Shown here: positions 1 through 6,873 of the stretch, piece after piece
How positions within the stretch are numbered: position 1 is the stretch's first letter
Layout of the letters: every line of letters starts with the position of its first letter
Source of the DNA: DASUUI01 sp964577965
GTDB lineage: Bacteria; Gemmatimonadota; Gemmatimonadetes; Gemmatimonadales; Gemmatimonadaceae
Assembly (NCBI GenBank): GCA_964577965.1
Contig: CAZOAT010000100.1
Span: forward strand, 1-8,974
Length of the DNA stretch: 8,974 nt
Direction of reading: 5' to 3'
Position numbers and translations under genes: made by a program
Notes under the pieces: generated by a model
Told to the model about the DNA's origin: nothing
Seen by the model: the letters and a program-made list of their open reading frames with translations, nothing else
Database searches by the model: none

Positions 1-7
1 CGGCTCA

Positions 8-406
<399 letters not shown>

Positions 407-463
407 TACGGAAGGTACGGGACAAACAAAATGCGCCCGATCACGGGAGCAGGATAGCCTTTA

Positions 464-492
464 AGATTAACGGACATAGAGAGTTGCGTCAA
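464..492 (-). promoter_or_regulatory. Candidate sigma-70 promoter for rpsL
   Basis: On the minus strand a -35-like TTGACG (487-492) is followed after 17 nt by a -10-like TAATCT (464-469). Transcription would start near 457, giving a leader of about 50 nt before the rpsL ATG at 406. The -35 fits the consensus well; the -10 keeps only the TAnnnT positions. It lies in the 93-nt space between the TolC-family stop and rpsL, so rpsL need not depend on efflux-operon transcription. It is inferred from sequence only. Confidence 0.45.
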
Positions 493-499
493 CCGACCG

Positions 500-1459
500 C
501 TATTCGGTTGCGGCAAACCGGGCTGGATCCAGCGTCCCGACGTAGTAGTCCATCAGGGTCTGCTGGAAGAGCAGGTTGTACCGGGAGCTCACCAGTGCGC
601 TGGCGGCCTGGGTCAATACGGCGCGAGCCTGGGTCAGCTCCACCAGAGTTGCGGCGCCGACTTCGTACCGCTCCCGCGACGTTTCCAGCGCCAGCTCCGC
701 CGCCCGCTGCTGGGCCTCCGCGGCCGCGAGCTGTGCCTGGGCCGCCTGGTAATCGAGGTAGGCCCGCCGCACCTGGACACCGACCTCCTGCTGCCGGGTC
801 TCCGCCGAGAGCCGGGCATTGTCCAGCGAGATCCTGGCCCGCTCGGATGCGATCCGGGTGCTGGCGCGGTCAAAAATTGGCAGGGAGAAACCGAGCCCGA
901 TCGACCCGCCCCGCCGCTGGTCGAGCTGGTCCATGAAGCCAAGCTCGGCGGCGCTGGTGTACGCCGTGTTGTAGCCGGCGTTCAGCGACAGCGATGGCAG
1001 ATTCCCGGAGCGAGCGACCCGAACTCCCTGCTCTGCCGCCCGCACCCGGTTCTCCTCGGCCTCGATGTCCACGCGCTGAGCGAAAGCCTGCCTGAGCAGC
1101 TCGTCAAGGTCCTGAACCGGAGCGCTTGGGAGAGCGGTGGTGAAATCAGGCGGGACGAACTCGTAGTCCACCCGCGGATCGAGCTGCAGCGTCTGCACGA
1201 GATCCACCTCGGCGAGCTCGGACGCACGCTCGGCCTGGACCAGCGTGAACCGGGCGCTTGCCACGCTCGCCTGCTGCTGGTACAGGTCCGCTATCGGGCG
1301 TACACCGGCCTCGACGTACTCGTTGATCTGCCGCTCCAGCGCTTCCTCGGCTGCCAGCGCCTCGCGTCGCACGCCGAGCTGCTCACGTTCCTGCACCAGC
1401 GTCAGGAAGTTCGACGCGACGGTGAACACCACCGTCTGTCTCGCGCGCTCGAGACTCAT
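500..1459 (-). CDS. TolC-family outer-membrane efflux protein, N-terminus missing in gap
   Basis: The 319 visible residues are the C-terminal part of an outer-membrane efflux protein of the TolC/OEP family, the trimeric channel that tripartite exporters dock onto. Two related helical segments show the internal OEP duplication. The first runs about 5-80 from the gap edge (FLTLVQEREQLGVRREAL to LVQTLQLDP). The second runs about 225-310 (VRRAYLDYQAAQAQLAA, YEVGAATLVELTQAR, then YNLLFQQTLMDYYVGTLDP). Between them lies a beta-rich part (SLSLNAGYNTAYTS, GSIGLGFSLPIFDRA). The family is usually about 420-490 residues, so roughly 100-170 N-terminal residues, including the signal peptide, are lost in the N run. 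The ATG touching the gap (1457-1459) is an internal Met, not the start. The stop is TAG at 500-502. It follows the MacB-type permease and probably serves that exporter. Confidence 0.9.
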   Translation of the reverse strand: MSLERARQTVVFTVASNFLTLVQEREQLGVRREALAAEEALERQINEYVEAGVRPIADLYQQQASVASARFTLVQAERASELAEVDLVQTLQLDPRVDYEFVPPDFTTALPSAPVQDLDELLRQAFAQRVDIEAEENRVRAAEQGVRVARSGNLPSLSLNAGYNTAYTSAAELGFMDQLDQRRGGSIGLGFSLPIFDRASTRIASERARISLDNARLSAETRQQEVGVQVRRAYLDYQAAQAQLAAAEAQQRAAELALETSRERYEVGAATLVELTQARAVLTQAASALVSSRYNLLFQQTLMDYYVGTLDPARFAATE

Positions 1460-1559
1460 NNNNNNNNNNNNNNNNNNNNNNNNNNNNNNNNNNNNNNNNN
1501 NNNNNNNNNNNNNNNNNNNNNNNNNNNNNNNNNNNNNNNNNNNNNNNNNNNNNNNNNNN
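1460..1559. other. Assembly gap, 100 N
   Basis: This is a run of exactly 100 N, a common default for a gap of unknown size. The permease on one side lacks about 60 C-terminal residues, and the TolC-family protein on the other lacks about 100-170 N-terminal residues. If the genes are adjacent, the true gap is therefore nearer 0.5-0.7 kb. Because 100 N happens to keep the reading frame open, automated calling would produce a false 695-residue fusion across it. Confidence 0.97.
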
Positions 1560-2587
1560 AGCCCGCCGACCAGGCTCATCACCACGCTCTCGATCAGGAA
1601 CTGCGTCAGCACGTCGGATCCGCGCGCGCCGATAGCCAGCCGAATCCCGATCTCCCGGGTGCGCTCGGTCACCGACACGAGCATGATGTTCATGATTCCG
1701 ATGCCGCCGACGAGCAGCGAGATCGACGCGATCGCCGCGAGCAGCAGCGACATCACTTCCGCTGTACCCTGTGCCGCTTCAGCGAGGTCAGCCTGGTTGC
1801 GGATAGTGAAGTCGTCGTCCTCCCCCTCGGGCAGCCGATGCGATTCGCGCATGATCGCGCGGATCTCCGCCTGCGCCGCAGGGAGATCCGACGGCGAGAA
1901 AGTGCTGACGAGTATCTGGCCGATCCGTATCCAGCCGCTGAGACGATTCTGCGCGGTCGTGTAGGGCACGATGATCACGTCGTCCATGTCGTTGCCATTG
2001 GCCGTCTGTCCCTTCGAGGCGAGCACGCCGATGACGGTGAACGGGACGTTGCGGAGCTGTACAGTCTGCCCGACGGGGTCAGTGCCCGGGAACAGGTTCT
2101 CGGCGACTGTGGTTCCGAGCACTGCCACCCTGCGAATCGCGCGTACGTCTCCATCGTTGAAGAAGACGCCGGAGGTCAGCGGCCAGTCGCGGATGCTCTG
2201 GAAGTCGGTATCGACGCCATTGATCATCGTCCGCCAGTTGGTATTTCCGCCGATTGCCTGCGTGCGCGTGAAGATGACGGGAGTGACGCCGGCGAAAAGC
2301 AGTCCCTCCCGCTTCAGCTTCTCCGCATCCGCGAGCGACAGCCGGTTGAAGCTGCCCGCTCCCTGGCTCGCGCCGCCCTGCTGCGTAGCTCCCGGCGTGA
2401 TGATGATCATGTTCGTGCCGAGGTTCTGTATCTGCTGCTGGATGCTCGACCGCGCGCCGTGCCCCACTGCGACCATCACGATCACGGCGCCCACGCCGAT
2501 GACGATCCCAAGCATCGTGAGCAGCGTGCGCATCTTGTTCTTCAGGATGCTCTGCGCGGCGACCTTGACCAGGACGGCTTTTCTCAT
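1560..2587 (-). CDS. MacB-type FtsX-like ABC permease, C-terminus missing in gap
   Basis: This is the membrane subunit of a MacB/FtsX-type ABC transporter (type VII fold), which works by mechanotransmission with a periplasmic adaptor. The 342 visible residues contain an amphipathic N-terminal helix (AAQSILKNKMRTLLT), TM1 at about 21-43 (TMLGIVIGVGAVIVMVAVG), and a large periplasmic MacB_PCD domain at about 44-278 (SIQQQIQNLGTNMIIITPG, then AVLGTTVAENLFPGTDPVGQ). TM2 is at about 279-303. The cytoplasmic coupling segment VSVTERTREIGIRLAIGAR follows, and then the beginning of TM3 at about 327. The end of TM3, all of TM4 and the stop (about 60 residues by family length) lie in the gap. ATG at 2587 overlaps the ATPase stop as ATGA; GGTGA lies just upstream. 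Unlike E. coli MacB, the ATPase is a separate protein. The substrate cannot be inferred. Confidence 0.93.
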
Positions 2588-3351
2588 GCTGTCACCGCCA
2601 GCTCGAGATCCTCTGCGGCAGCGAGATCGTCCGCGGCAATGTGCCGGTCCGTCACCGCGTCGTCGTGGATGATGCGGCCGTCGCGAACCTCGACGGAACG
2701 CCTGGCATAGCTCACAATGTCGTGCTCGTGCGTGACGAGCAGAATCGTTATCCCCTGATCGTTGAGCTCCTGGAACAGCGCCATGATCTCCACCGATGTG
2801 CGGCTGTCGAGATTCCCCGTGGGCTCGTCCGCGAGAAGCAGCTTCGGCTCTGTCACGAGAGCGCGCGCGATCGCGACGCGCTGCTGCTGTCCACCGGACA
2901 GCTCGCTCGGGTGATGGTCTGCGCGATCTGCGAGTCCCACACGTTCCAGAGCGCGCATGGCCATGGCCCTCGTGTCCTGACTGCGGCCGGTCCTGTCGTA
3001 CAGCAGCGGCAGCTCCACGTTCTCCAGCGCGCTGGTGCGCGCGAGCAGGTTGAACCCCTGGAAAACGAACCCGATCTTGTGATTCCGGAGGTCAGCCAGC
3101 TGGTTCTTGTCGAGCGTTTCCACTCGGACACCGTCGAGGTGATAGCTGCCGGTCGTCGGAGCATCCAGGCATCCGAGAATATTCATCAGTGTCGATTTGC
3201 CCGACCCTGACGCCCCGATGACGGCGAGCATCTCACCCGGCTGTACGGTTAGATCGACGCCACGAAGCGCCCGCACCTCGTTCCGACCCATCGCGTACAC
3301 CTTCGTCACGCCCTCGACGTGAATCACCGGCGTAACGCCGGCCGGATTCAT
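2584..3351 (-). CDS. MacB/LolD-type ABC transporter ATP-binding protein
   Basis: This is the cytoplasmic ATPase subunit that powers the adjacent MacB-type permease. The 255 residues carry every ABC motif: Walker A GASGSGKST at 46-54, Q-loop Gln98 (VFQGFNLL), signature LSGGQQQR at 151-158, Walker B LLLADEPTGNLD at 171-182, and switch His208 (VTHEHD). The TGNLD after Walker B and the NLL..SALENVELPL segment are typical of the LolD/MacB/FtsE group. ATG at 3351 is preferred because GGAGG (3358-3362) sits 6 nt upstream and because it joins the adaptor stop as TGATG. A longer open frame to 3552 would only run back inside the adaptor gene. The last 25 residues are an acidic, Ala-rich tail outside the ABC fold. 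The 3' end overlaps the permease start by 4 nt, which suggests coupled translation. Confidence 0.96.
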   Translation of the reverse strand: MNPAGVTPVIHVEGVTKVYAMGRNEVRALRGVDLTVQPGEMLAVIGASGSGKSTLMNILGCLDAPTTGSYHLDGVRVETLDKNQLADLRNHKIGFVFQGFNLLARTSALENVELPLLYDRTGRSQDTRAMAMRALERVGLADRADHHPSELSGGQQQRVAIARALVTEPKLLLADEPTGNLDSRTSVEIMALFQELNDQGITILLVTHEHDIVSYARRSVEVRDGRIIHDDAVTDRHIAADDLAAAEDLELAVTA

Positions 3352-4676
3352 CAGAAGCCTCCGGGTCCACGCACACGCGGCTGCTGCGACTGGAACGGGT
3401 TCCCGCTTCCGCCGTCGGCTGTCATCGTGGCGCCAACGATCACCTCCATCCCCTCGCGGATTTCCGGTCCCTCGACCTGCGTTCGCTGACCGTCGCTCAG
3501 GCCGGTACGCGCGCGCGCAATTGCCGGCTTTCCGCTGGCATCGAGATACCACAGCACAGCTGAGTTCTGCCCGCGCGCACCGCCGCGGCCTCCTGCGCGC
3601 ATCGCATTCTGGCCACCAGGCGCACCACCGGCGCCGGCCACACGCACCCTGCGTGGCTGCGCAGTATCTCCCTGCCGAGCGGTGTCACGCCCGGCCTGCC
3701 GGCCGGTGTCGCCGTTGCCGCCTTCACGCTGATCGCGCACCTGGGCGAGCATGGCTTCAGTCGGGCGGAACCGAAGCGCGGCGTTCGGCACCAGGAGAAC
3801 GTTCGACGCCGAGCCGGTGAGGAAGTCCACCGTGGCGGTCATTCCGGGGAGGAGTCTGCCTGTAGTGTTCGCCACTTCAACGACCGCCGTGTAGTTGACA
3901 ACATTCTCCTGGATGTTGGACTGCAGGCGTACCTGCCTGACCGTGCCCTCGAACGTCTCGTTCGGATACGCCTGCACGGTGAACCGTACCGGTTGTCCTT
4001 CCTGGATCAGGCCGATGTCGCTCTCGTCCACCGACGTCAGGATCTGCATCTGCGAGAGGTCGTTGGCGATGAGGAACAGCTGCGGCGCTGAAAGGCTCGC
4101 GGCAACCGTCTGCCCCACATCCACGTTGCGCTCCACGACGATGCCGTCGATCGGGGCGTAGATGGAGGTGTAGGCAAGGTTCTGCCGTGCCCGGTCGAGC
4201 GTAACCTGAGCGGACTTGACGCTCGCCTGTGCGACGGCGAGGCGGTACTGCGCGTTGTTGAACTCAGCCTCTGTCAGGACCTTCCTGTCGAACAGCTGCT
4301 TGTTCCGGTCGTACTCGCGCCGGGCCTGAGCTACTTCCGCCTGTGCCCGCTCGAGCCCGGCGGCCGCATCGCGCACAGTCTGCTGCTGAAGAGTGGGATC
4401 GATGCGGGCGATGAGCTGCCCCTTCCTCACGCGGTCGTTGAAGTCCACGAGAATACTGGCAACCTGCCCGGACACCTGCGTTCCCACCTGAACGGTCGTG
4501 ACTGCGTCCAGCTTGCCGGTTGCGGAGACAGAAGCCTCCAGATCGCCGCGCTCGACGGTCGCAAACCTGTATGCGCCCGATGCGTCGTCGCGCCCGCGCG
4601 CGTACGCAACGGCAACCACGACCAGTACAAGCAGCGCGGCGCCGACGGCGATTATTCGCCCTCTGCTCATCGTCAT
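3351..4676 (-). CDS. MacA-like periplasmic adaptor (HlyD/RND-type membrane fusion protein)
   Basis: This adaptor links an inner-membrane ABC permease to an outer-membrane channel. The 441-residue product has an N-terminal membrane anchor at about 7-26 (IIAVGAALLVLVVVAVAYA) with no lipobox. The first lipoyl half is at about 62-95 (VGTQVSGQVASILVDFNDRV), followed by an alpha-helical hairpin at about 96-168. The second lipoyl half (YAPIDGIVVERNVDVGQTV) is at about 173-191. A beta-barrel follows at about 205-290 (LLPGMTATVDF), and a membrane-proximal domain runs to the end (IREGMEVIVGA). A low-complexity Gly/Arg/Gln stretch at about 313-372 interrupts the last part. A second ATG at 4670 (two codons in) lies 6 nt from AGAGG, while the first directly abuts it, so the true start may be 4670. 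The stop joins the ATPase start as TGATG. The MacB-type partners downstream point to a MacA role. Confidence 0.95.
   Translation of the reverse strand: MTMSRGRIIAVGAALLVLVVVAVAYARGRDDASGAYRFATVERGDLEASVSATGKLDAVTTVQVGTQVSGQVASILVDFNDRVRKGQLIARIDPTLQQQTVRDAAAGLERAQAEVAQARREYDRNKQLFDRKVLTEAEFNNAQYRLAVAQASVKSAQVTLDRARQNLAYTSIYAPIDGIVVERNVDVGQTVAASLSAPQLFLIANDLSQMQILTSVDESDIGLIQEGQPVRFTVQAYPNETFEGTVRQVRLQSNIQENVVNYTAVVEVANTTGRLLPGMTATVDFLTGSASNVLLVPNAALRFRPTEAMLAQVRDQREGGNGDTGRQAGRDTARQGDTAQPRRVRVAGAGGAPGGQNAMRAGGRGGARGQNSAVLWYLDASGKPAIARARTGLSDGQRTQVEGPEIREGMEVIVGATMTADGGSGNPFQSQQPRVRGPGGF
3358..3362 (-). promoter_or_regulatory. Ribosome binding site that fixes the ATPase start
   Basis: On the minus strand GGAGG is followed by 6 nt and then ATG at 3351. 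It lies inside the last codons of the MacA-like gene. It favours this start over the upstream in-frame Met codons, which lie deep in the adaptor gene. Confidence 0.75.
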
Positions 4677-4681
4677 CCTCT
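4677..4681 (-). promoter_or_regulatory. Ribosome binding site of the MacA-like gene
   Basis: AGAGG directly abuts the ATG at 4676 and lies 6 nt from the second ATG at 4670. The usual spacing of 5-9 nt favours initiation at 4670, which would give a product two residues shorter. Confidence 0.5.
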
Positions 4682-4768
4682 ATGGCTCAGAATTGGTGCG
4701 TTTCCTGTCGATGGGTCGGCGGCTGTGTCCGCTCCTCAACCGCAAACCCCGGGCTCCCGGGCCTGGTG

Positions 4769-4868
4769 NNNNNNNNNNNNNNNNNNNNNNNNNNNNNNNN
4801 NNNNNNNNNNNNNNNNNNNNNNNNNNNNNNNNNNNNNNNNNNNNNNNNNNNNNNNNNNNNNNNNNNNN
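4769..4868. other. Assembly gap, 100 N
   Basis: This is a run of exactly 100 N of probably arbitrary length. Unlike the gap at 1460-1559, neither edge lies in a recognisable gene, so the amount missing cannot be estimated. A promoter, a terminator or a whole gene, such as a second ABC-2 permease, could be hidden here. Confidence 0.97.
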
Positions 4869-4870
4869 GC

Positions 4871-4906
4871 TCTAATGTTAGATGCCTGTCAGACCCTGAT
4901 GTTAGG
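4871..4906. repeat. Two tandem 12-bp palindromes, possible operator pair
   Basis: The first unit is TCTAATGTTAGA (4871-4882), a perfect inverted repeat of 5-bp arms around TG. The second is CCTGATGTTAGG (4895-4906), the same arrangement with one mismatch between arms. Their centres are 24 bp apart, and both share the core TGATGTTAG or TAATGTTAG. They lie upstream of the MacA-like gene, next to a gap. Paired palindromes in such a place suggest a dimeric regulator site. No regulator can be named. Confidence 0.35.
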
Positions 4907-4972
4907 AAGTCAGTTGCCGGATGGACCATGGCCGCGGCGGAGGCATCCGGCCGCTACACCCGGTCTCCCGCC

Positions 4973-6070
4973 CTACTCGAGGGTCTTGGAGAACCGCCAG
5001 GCGCTGAGGGCGAGCAGCGCTGCCGCGAACAGCGTCAAAACGAGCGTTTCCGGCCACAGGACTGCCAGTCCGACGTCCTTCAGCAGGATACCCCTCAGGA
5101 TCTCGAGAAAGTACGTGAGCGGGAGAACCAGCCCGATCCACTGGGCCAGCACCGGCATGGCTTCGCGCGGAAACATGAACCCGGAAAGCAGGATGTTCGG
5201 CAGCATCACGAAAAACGCCATCTGCATCGCCTGCGCCTGCGACCGCGCCAGCGTTGAAATGAACAGACCGATCCCGAGGTTCGCCATGATGAACGAAGAG
5301 ACGATCAGATACAGCAGCGGCACGCTTCCCCTGATCGGCACGTCGAACACGAGCTTGCCCAGAAGCAGTATCACCGTCATCTGCACGTAGCCAACGAGCA
5401 CGAACGGGAGCACCTTCCCGAGCATCAGCGCACCCTTGCCGAGCGGCGTGACGATGAGCTGTTCCAGCGTGCCCCGCTCCCTTTCCCTGACGACGGCCAT
5501 GCTCGTGATCACGAGCATCGTTATCGAGAGCAGCACGCCGATGATTCCGGGAACGATGTAGGCCTCGCTGCGCAGCCCGGGGTTGTAGCGCGGCCGGACC
5601 CTCACCTCCAGCGGTGCTCTCGCTCCCCCCGCGAGTGCACGCCCATACGCCGCACCAGCCAGTGCAGCGCCACTCATCGCGGACTGTGACGCGAGAGGAT
5701 CCGCAGCGTCCACGATCACCTGCGCCTGCGCTCCGTCACCGCGCTTGAGGCGCCGTGCATAGTCAGGCGGAATCACGATGGCTGCCGTTGCGTTCCCCCG
5801 CTCGATCTCCCTGTCGAGTTCGGGACGCGACTCCACTTCTCCCGTCACCCGGAAGCTCCCGGTGTTCTCGAGGACCGTCACCAGAGCACGGCTCTCGGCG
5901 GTGCGCGACTCGTCGAGGACGGCGGTGGGGAGGTTTCTCACGTCGGTACGGATGGCGTAGCCGAACAGCAGCAGCTGCAGCGCCGGAAGCCCGACCATCA
6001 TCCCCAGAGTCAGGCGGTCGCGGCGCATCTGGATGAACTCCTTCCGCACCATGGCGAGGAATCCGTTCAT
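4973..6070 (-). CDS. ABC-2 type transporter permease (YbhS/YbhR-like)
   Basis: This is the inner-membrane subunit of an ABC-2 exporter, driven by the ATPase encoded just upstream. The 365-residue product begins with the family's MVRKEFIQMRRDR segment and has TM1 at about 21-40. A large extracytoplasmic domain follows at about 41-168 (TAVLDESRTAESRALV, then AAIVIPPDYARRLKRG). Five more hydrophobic segments are at about 171-193, 215-240, 249-273, 283-305 and 338-358. The cytoplasmic RERERGTLEQLIVTPL motif at about 195-210 is diagnostic of the YhhJ/YbhR group. ATG at 6070 has only a weak GGTG upstream. An alternative GTG at 6100 would share one base with the ATPase stop (TAGTG), lies 7 nt from AAGGGGTGA, and would add 10 residues (VVAAAQRRGA). 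The stop is TAG at 4973-4975. E. coli has two such permeases, but only one is visible here, so it may form a homodimer. Confidence 0.95.
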   Translation of the reverse strand: MNGFLAMVRKEFIQMRRDRLTLGMMVGLPALQLLLFGYAIRTDVRNLPTAVLDESRTAESRALVTVLENTGSFRVTGEVESRPELDREIERGNATAAIVIPPDYARRLKRGDGAQAQVIVDAADPLASQSAMSGAALAGAAYGRALAGGARAPLEVRVRPRYNPGLRSEAYIVPGIIGVLLSITMLVITSMAVVRERERGTLEQLIVTPLGKGALMLGKVLPFVLVGYVQMTVILLLGKLVFDVPIRGSVPLLYLIVSSFIMANLGIGLFISTLARSQAQAMQMAFFVMLPNILLSGFMFPREAMPVLAQWIGLVLPLTYFLEILRGILLKDVGLAVLWPETLVLTLFAAALLALSAWRFSKTLE

Positions 6071-6099
6071 CGCACCGCGACGCTGTGCCGCGGCGACCA

Positions 6100-6873
6100 C
6101 TAGACGGTCACCCCTTCGTCCCTCCGCTGAAGCTCCACGAACACGTCCTCGATGGTGTCGAGGCCGAAGGCGCGCGGAATCTCCGCCGGTGCTCCGAGTC
6201 CGATCAGGTGCCCGCGGGAGAGAAAGCCGACACGGCCGCACCGCTCCGCCTCGTCCATGTAGTGCGTCGTGACGACGATCGTCGTGCCGCCTTCAGCCAG
6301 CGAATAAATGGTCTGCCAGAAGCGCCTGCGCGCGGCGGGATCCACTCCCGCAGTTGGCTCGTCGAGAAAGAGCAGTGCGGGCTCGTGCGCGGTGGAACAC
6401 GCAATGCCCAGCCGCTGCTTCCAGCCGCCACTCAGAGCGCCGACGAGCTGTCGCGCCCGCGGCTCCAGCTCCAGCTCACGGAAAACCTCGGCGCGACGGG
6501 CGGCGAGCGCTTCACCGCGCAGCCCGTAAATCCCGGCGTAGAAGTCAAAGTTCTCACGTACCGTGAGGTCCTCATACAACCCGAACCGCTGCGACATGTA
6601 GCCGATGCTCCGCCGGAGCTCCTCACGCTGCGACACCACGTCGTACCCGGCCACCGAGGCGCGCCCCGACGTGGGCTCGAGCAGCCCGCACAGCATGCGG
6701 ATCGTCGTGGTCTTGCCCGAGCCGTTCGGGCCGAGCAGCCCGAACACCTCGCCTGCGGTGACTACCAGATCGAGCGACTCGACTGCGACGGTATCACCGA
6801 AGACCTTGCGCAGCTGCTCGACGCGCACGGCCGGTGAAGGCTCGGCTGGCGAAGGCGCGGCTGGGGCTGTCAC
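6100..6873 (-). CDS. ABC-2 type exporter ATP-binding protein (YbhF-like, single domain)
   Basis: This is the cytoplasmic ATPase for the adjacent ABC-2 permease. The 257 residues show Walker A GPNGSGKTT at 48-56, Q-loop Gln95 (MSQRFGLYEDLTVREN), signature LSGGWKQRLGIAC at 147-159, Walker B ALLFLDEPTAGVDP at 166-179, and switch His204 (VTTHYMDEAERC). In the signature, Trp stands at the position that is Gln in LSGGQ; I recall this as characteristic of YbhF-type proteins, so it is not by itself a sign of inactivity. E. coli YbhF carries two fused ATPase domains, whereas this protein has one. The chosen start is GTG at 6873, overlapping the adaptor stop as GTGA. A Pro/Ala-rich leader of about 15 residues precedes the ABC fold. 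A frame open to 7137 lies within the adaptor gene and is unlikely to be used. Confidence 0.94.
   Translation of the reverse strand: MTAPAAPSPAEPSPAVRVEQLRKVFGDTVAVESLDLVVTAGEVFGLLGPNGSGKTTTIRMLCGLLEPTSGRASVAGYDVVSQREELRRSIGYMSQRFGLYEDLTVRENFDFYAGIYGLRGEALAARRAEVFRELELEPRARQLVGALSGGWKQRLGIACSTAHEPALLFLDEPTAGVDPAARRRFWQTIYSLAEGGTTIVVTTHYMDEAERCGRVGFLSRGHLIGLGAPAEIPRAFGLDTIEDVFVELQRRDEGVTV
6108..6116 (-). promoter_or_regulatory. Possible ribosome binding site for a GTG start of the ABC-2 permease
   Basis: AAGGGGTGA on the minus strand lies 7 nt before a GTG at 6098-6100 that shares a base with the ATPase TAG stop. Both GGGG and GGTGA can pair with the 3' end of 16S rRNA. The ATG at 6070 has no comparable site, so the longer form of the permease is plausible. 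Confidence 0.4.

Larger units (their letters stand above)
4677..4972. other. Intergenic interval between the two exporter modules, with gap
   Basis: This interval has 92 known nt next to the MacA-like gene, 100 N, and 104 known nt next to the ABC-2 permease stop. I see no convincing gene in either known part. A short frame crossing the N run on the minus strand lacks a Shine-Dalgarno motif and has no recognisable product. The interval probably holds the promoter of the MacA-MacB-TolC module, since it is the only sizeable non-coding stretch within the efflux cluster. I could not place a -35/-10 pair in the known bases. The known bases hold two short palindromes (4871-4906) and a GC hairpin at 4748-4761 with no T run. 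Confidence 0.6.

Noticed and set aside
483..493. GTTG-CGT-CAAC inverted repeat after the TolC-family stop, as a terminator
   Set aside because: The stem is only 4 bp with no T run, and it coincides with the proposed rpsL -35 element.
1838..2710. Long open frame on the plus strand opposite the permease and ATPase genes
   Set aside because: It lies antisense to two well-supported ABC genes, has Arg/His/Asp-rich composition without a recognisable domain, and is explained by GC-rich codon bias. The same holds for plus-strand frames at 6085-6837, 6834-7382, 7147-7515 and 484-936.
2584..3552. Extended ATPase gene starting at 3552
   Set aside because: The extra 67 residues overlap the conserved end of the MacA-like gene and look like out-of-frame translation. 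The start at 3351 has GGAGG at 6 nt and begins next to the ABC fold.
4748..4761. CCCGGG-CT-CCCGGG inverted repeat at the edge of the second gap, as a terminator
   Set aside because: No T run follows on either strand and the stem is short. It may have contributed to the assembly break, but I cannot support a function.
4687..4929. Minus-strand frame running across the second N gap
   Set aside because: It depends on the arbitrary gap length, has no Shine-Dalgarno motif, and neither flank (about 20 residues on one side, about 26 on the other) resembles a known protein.
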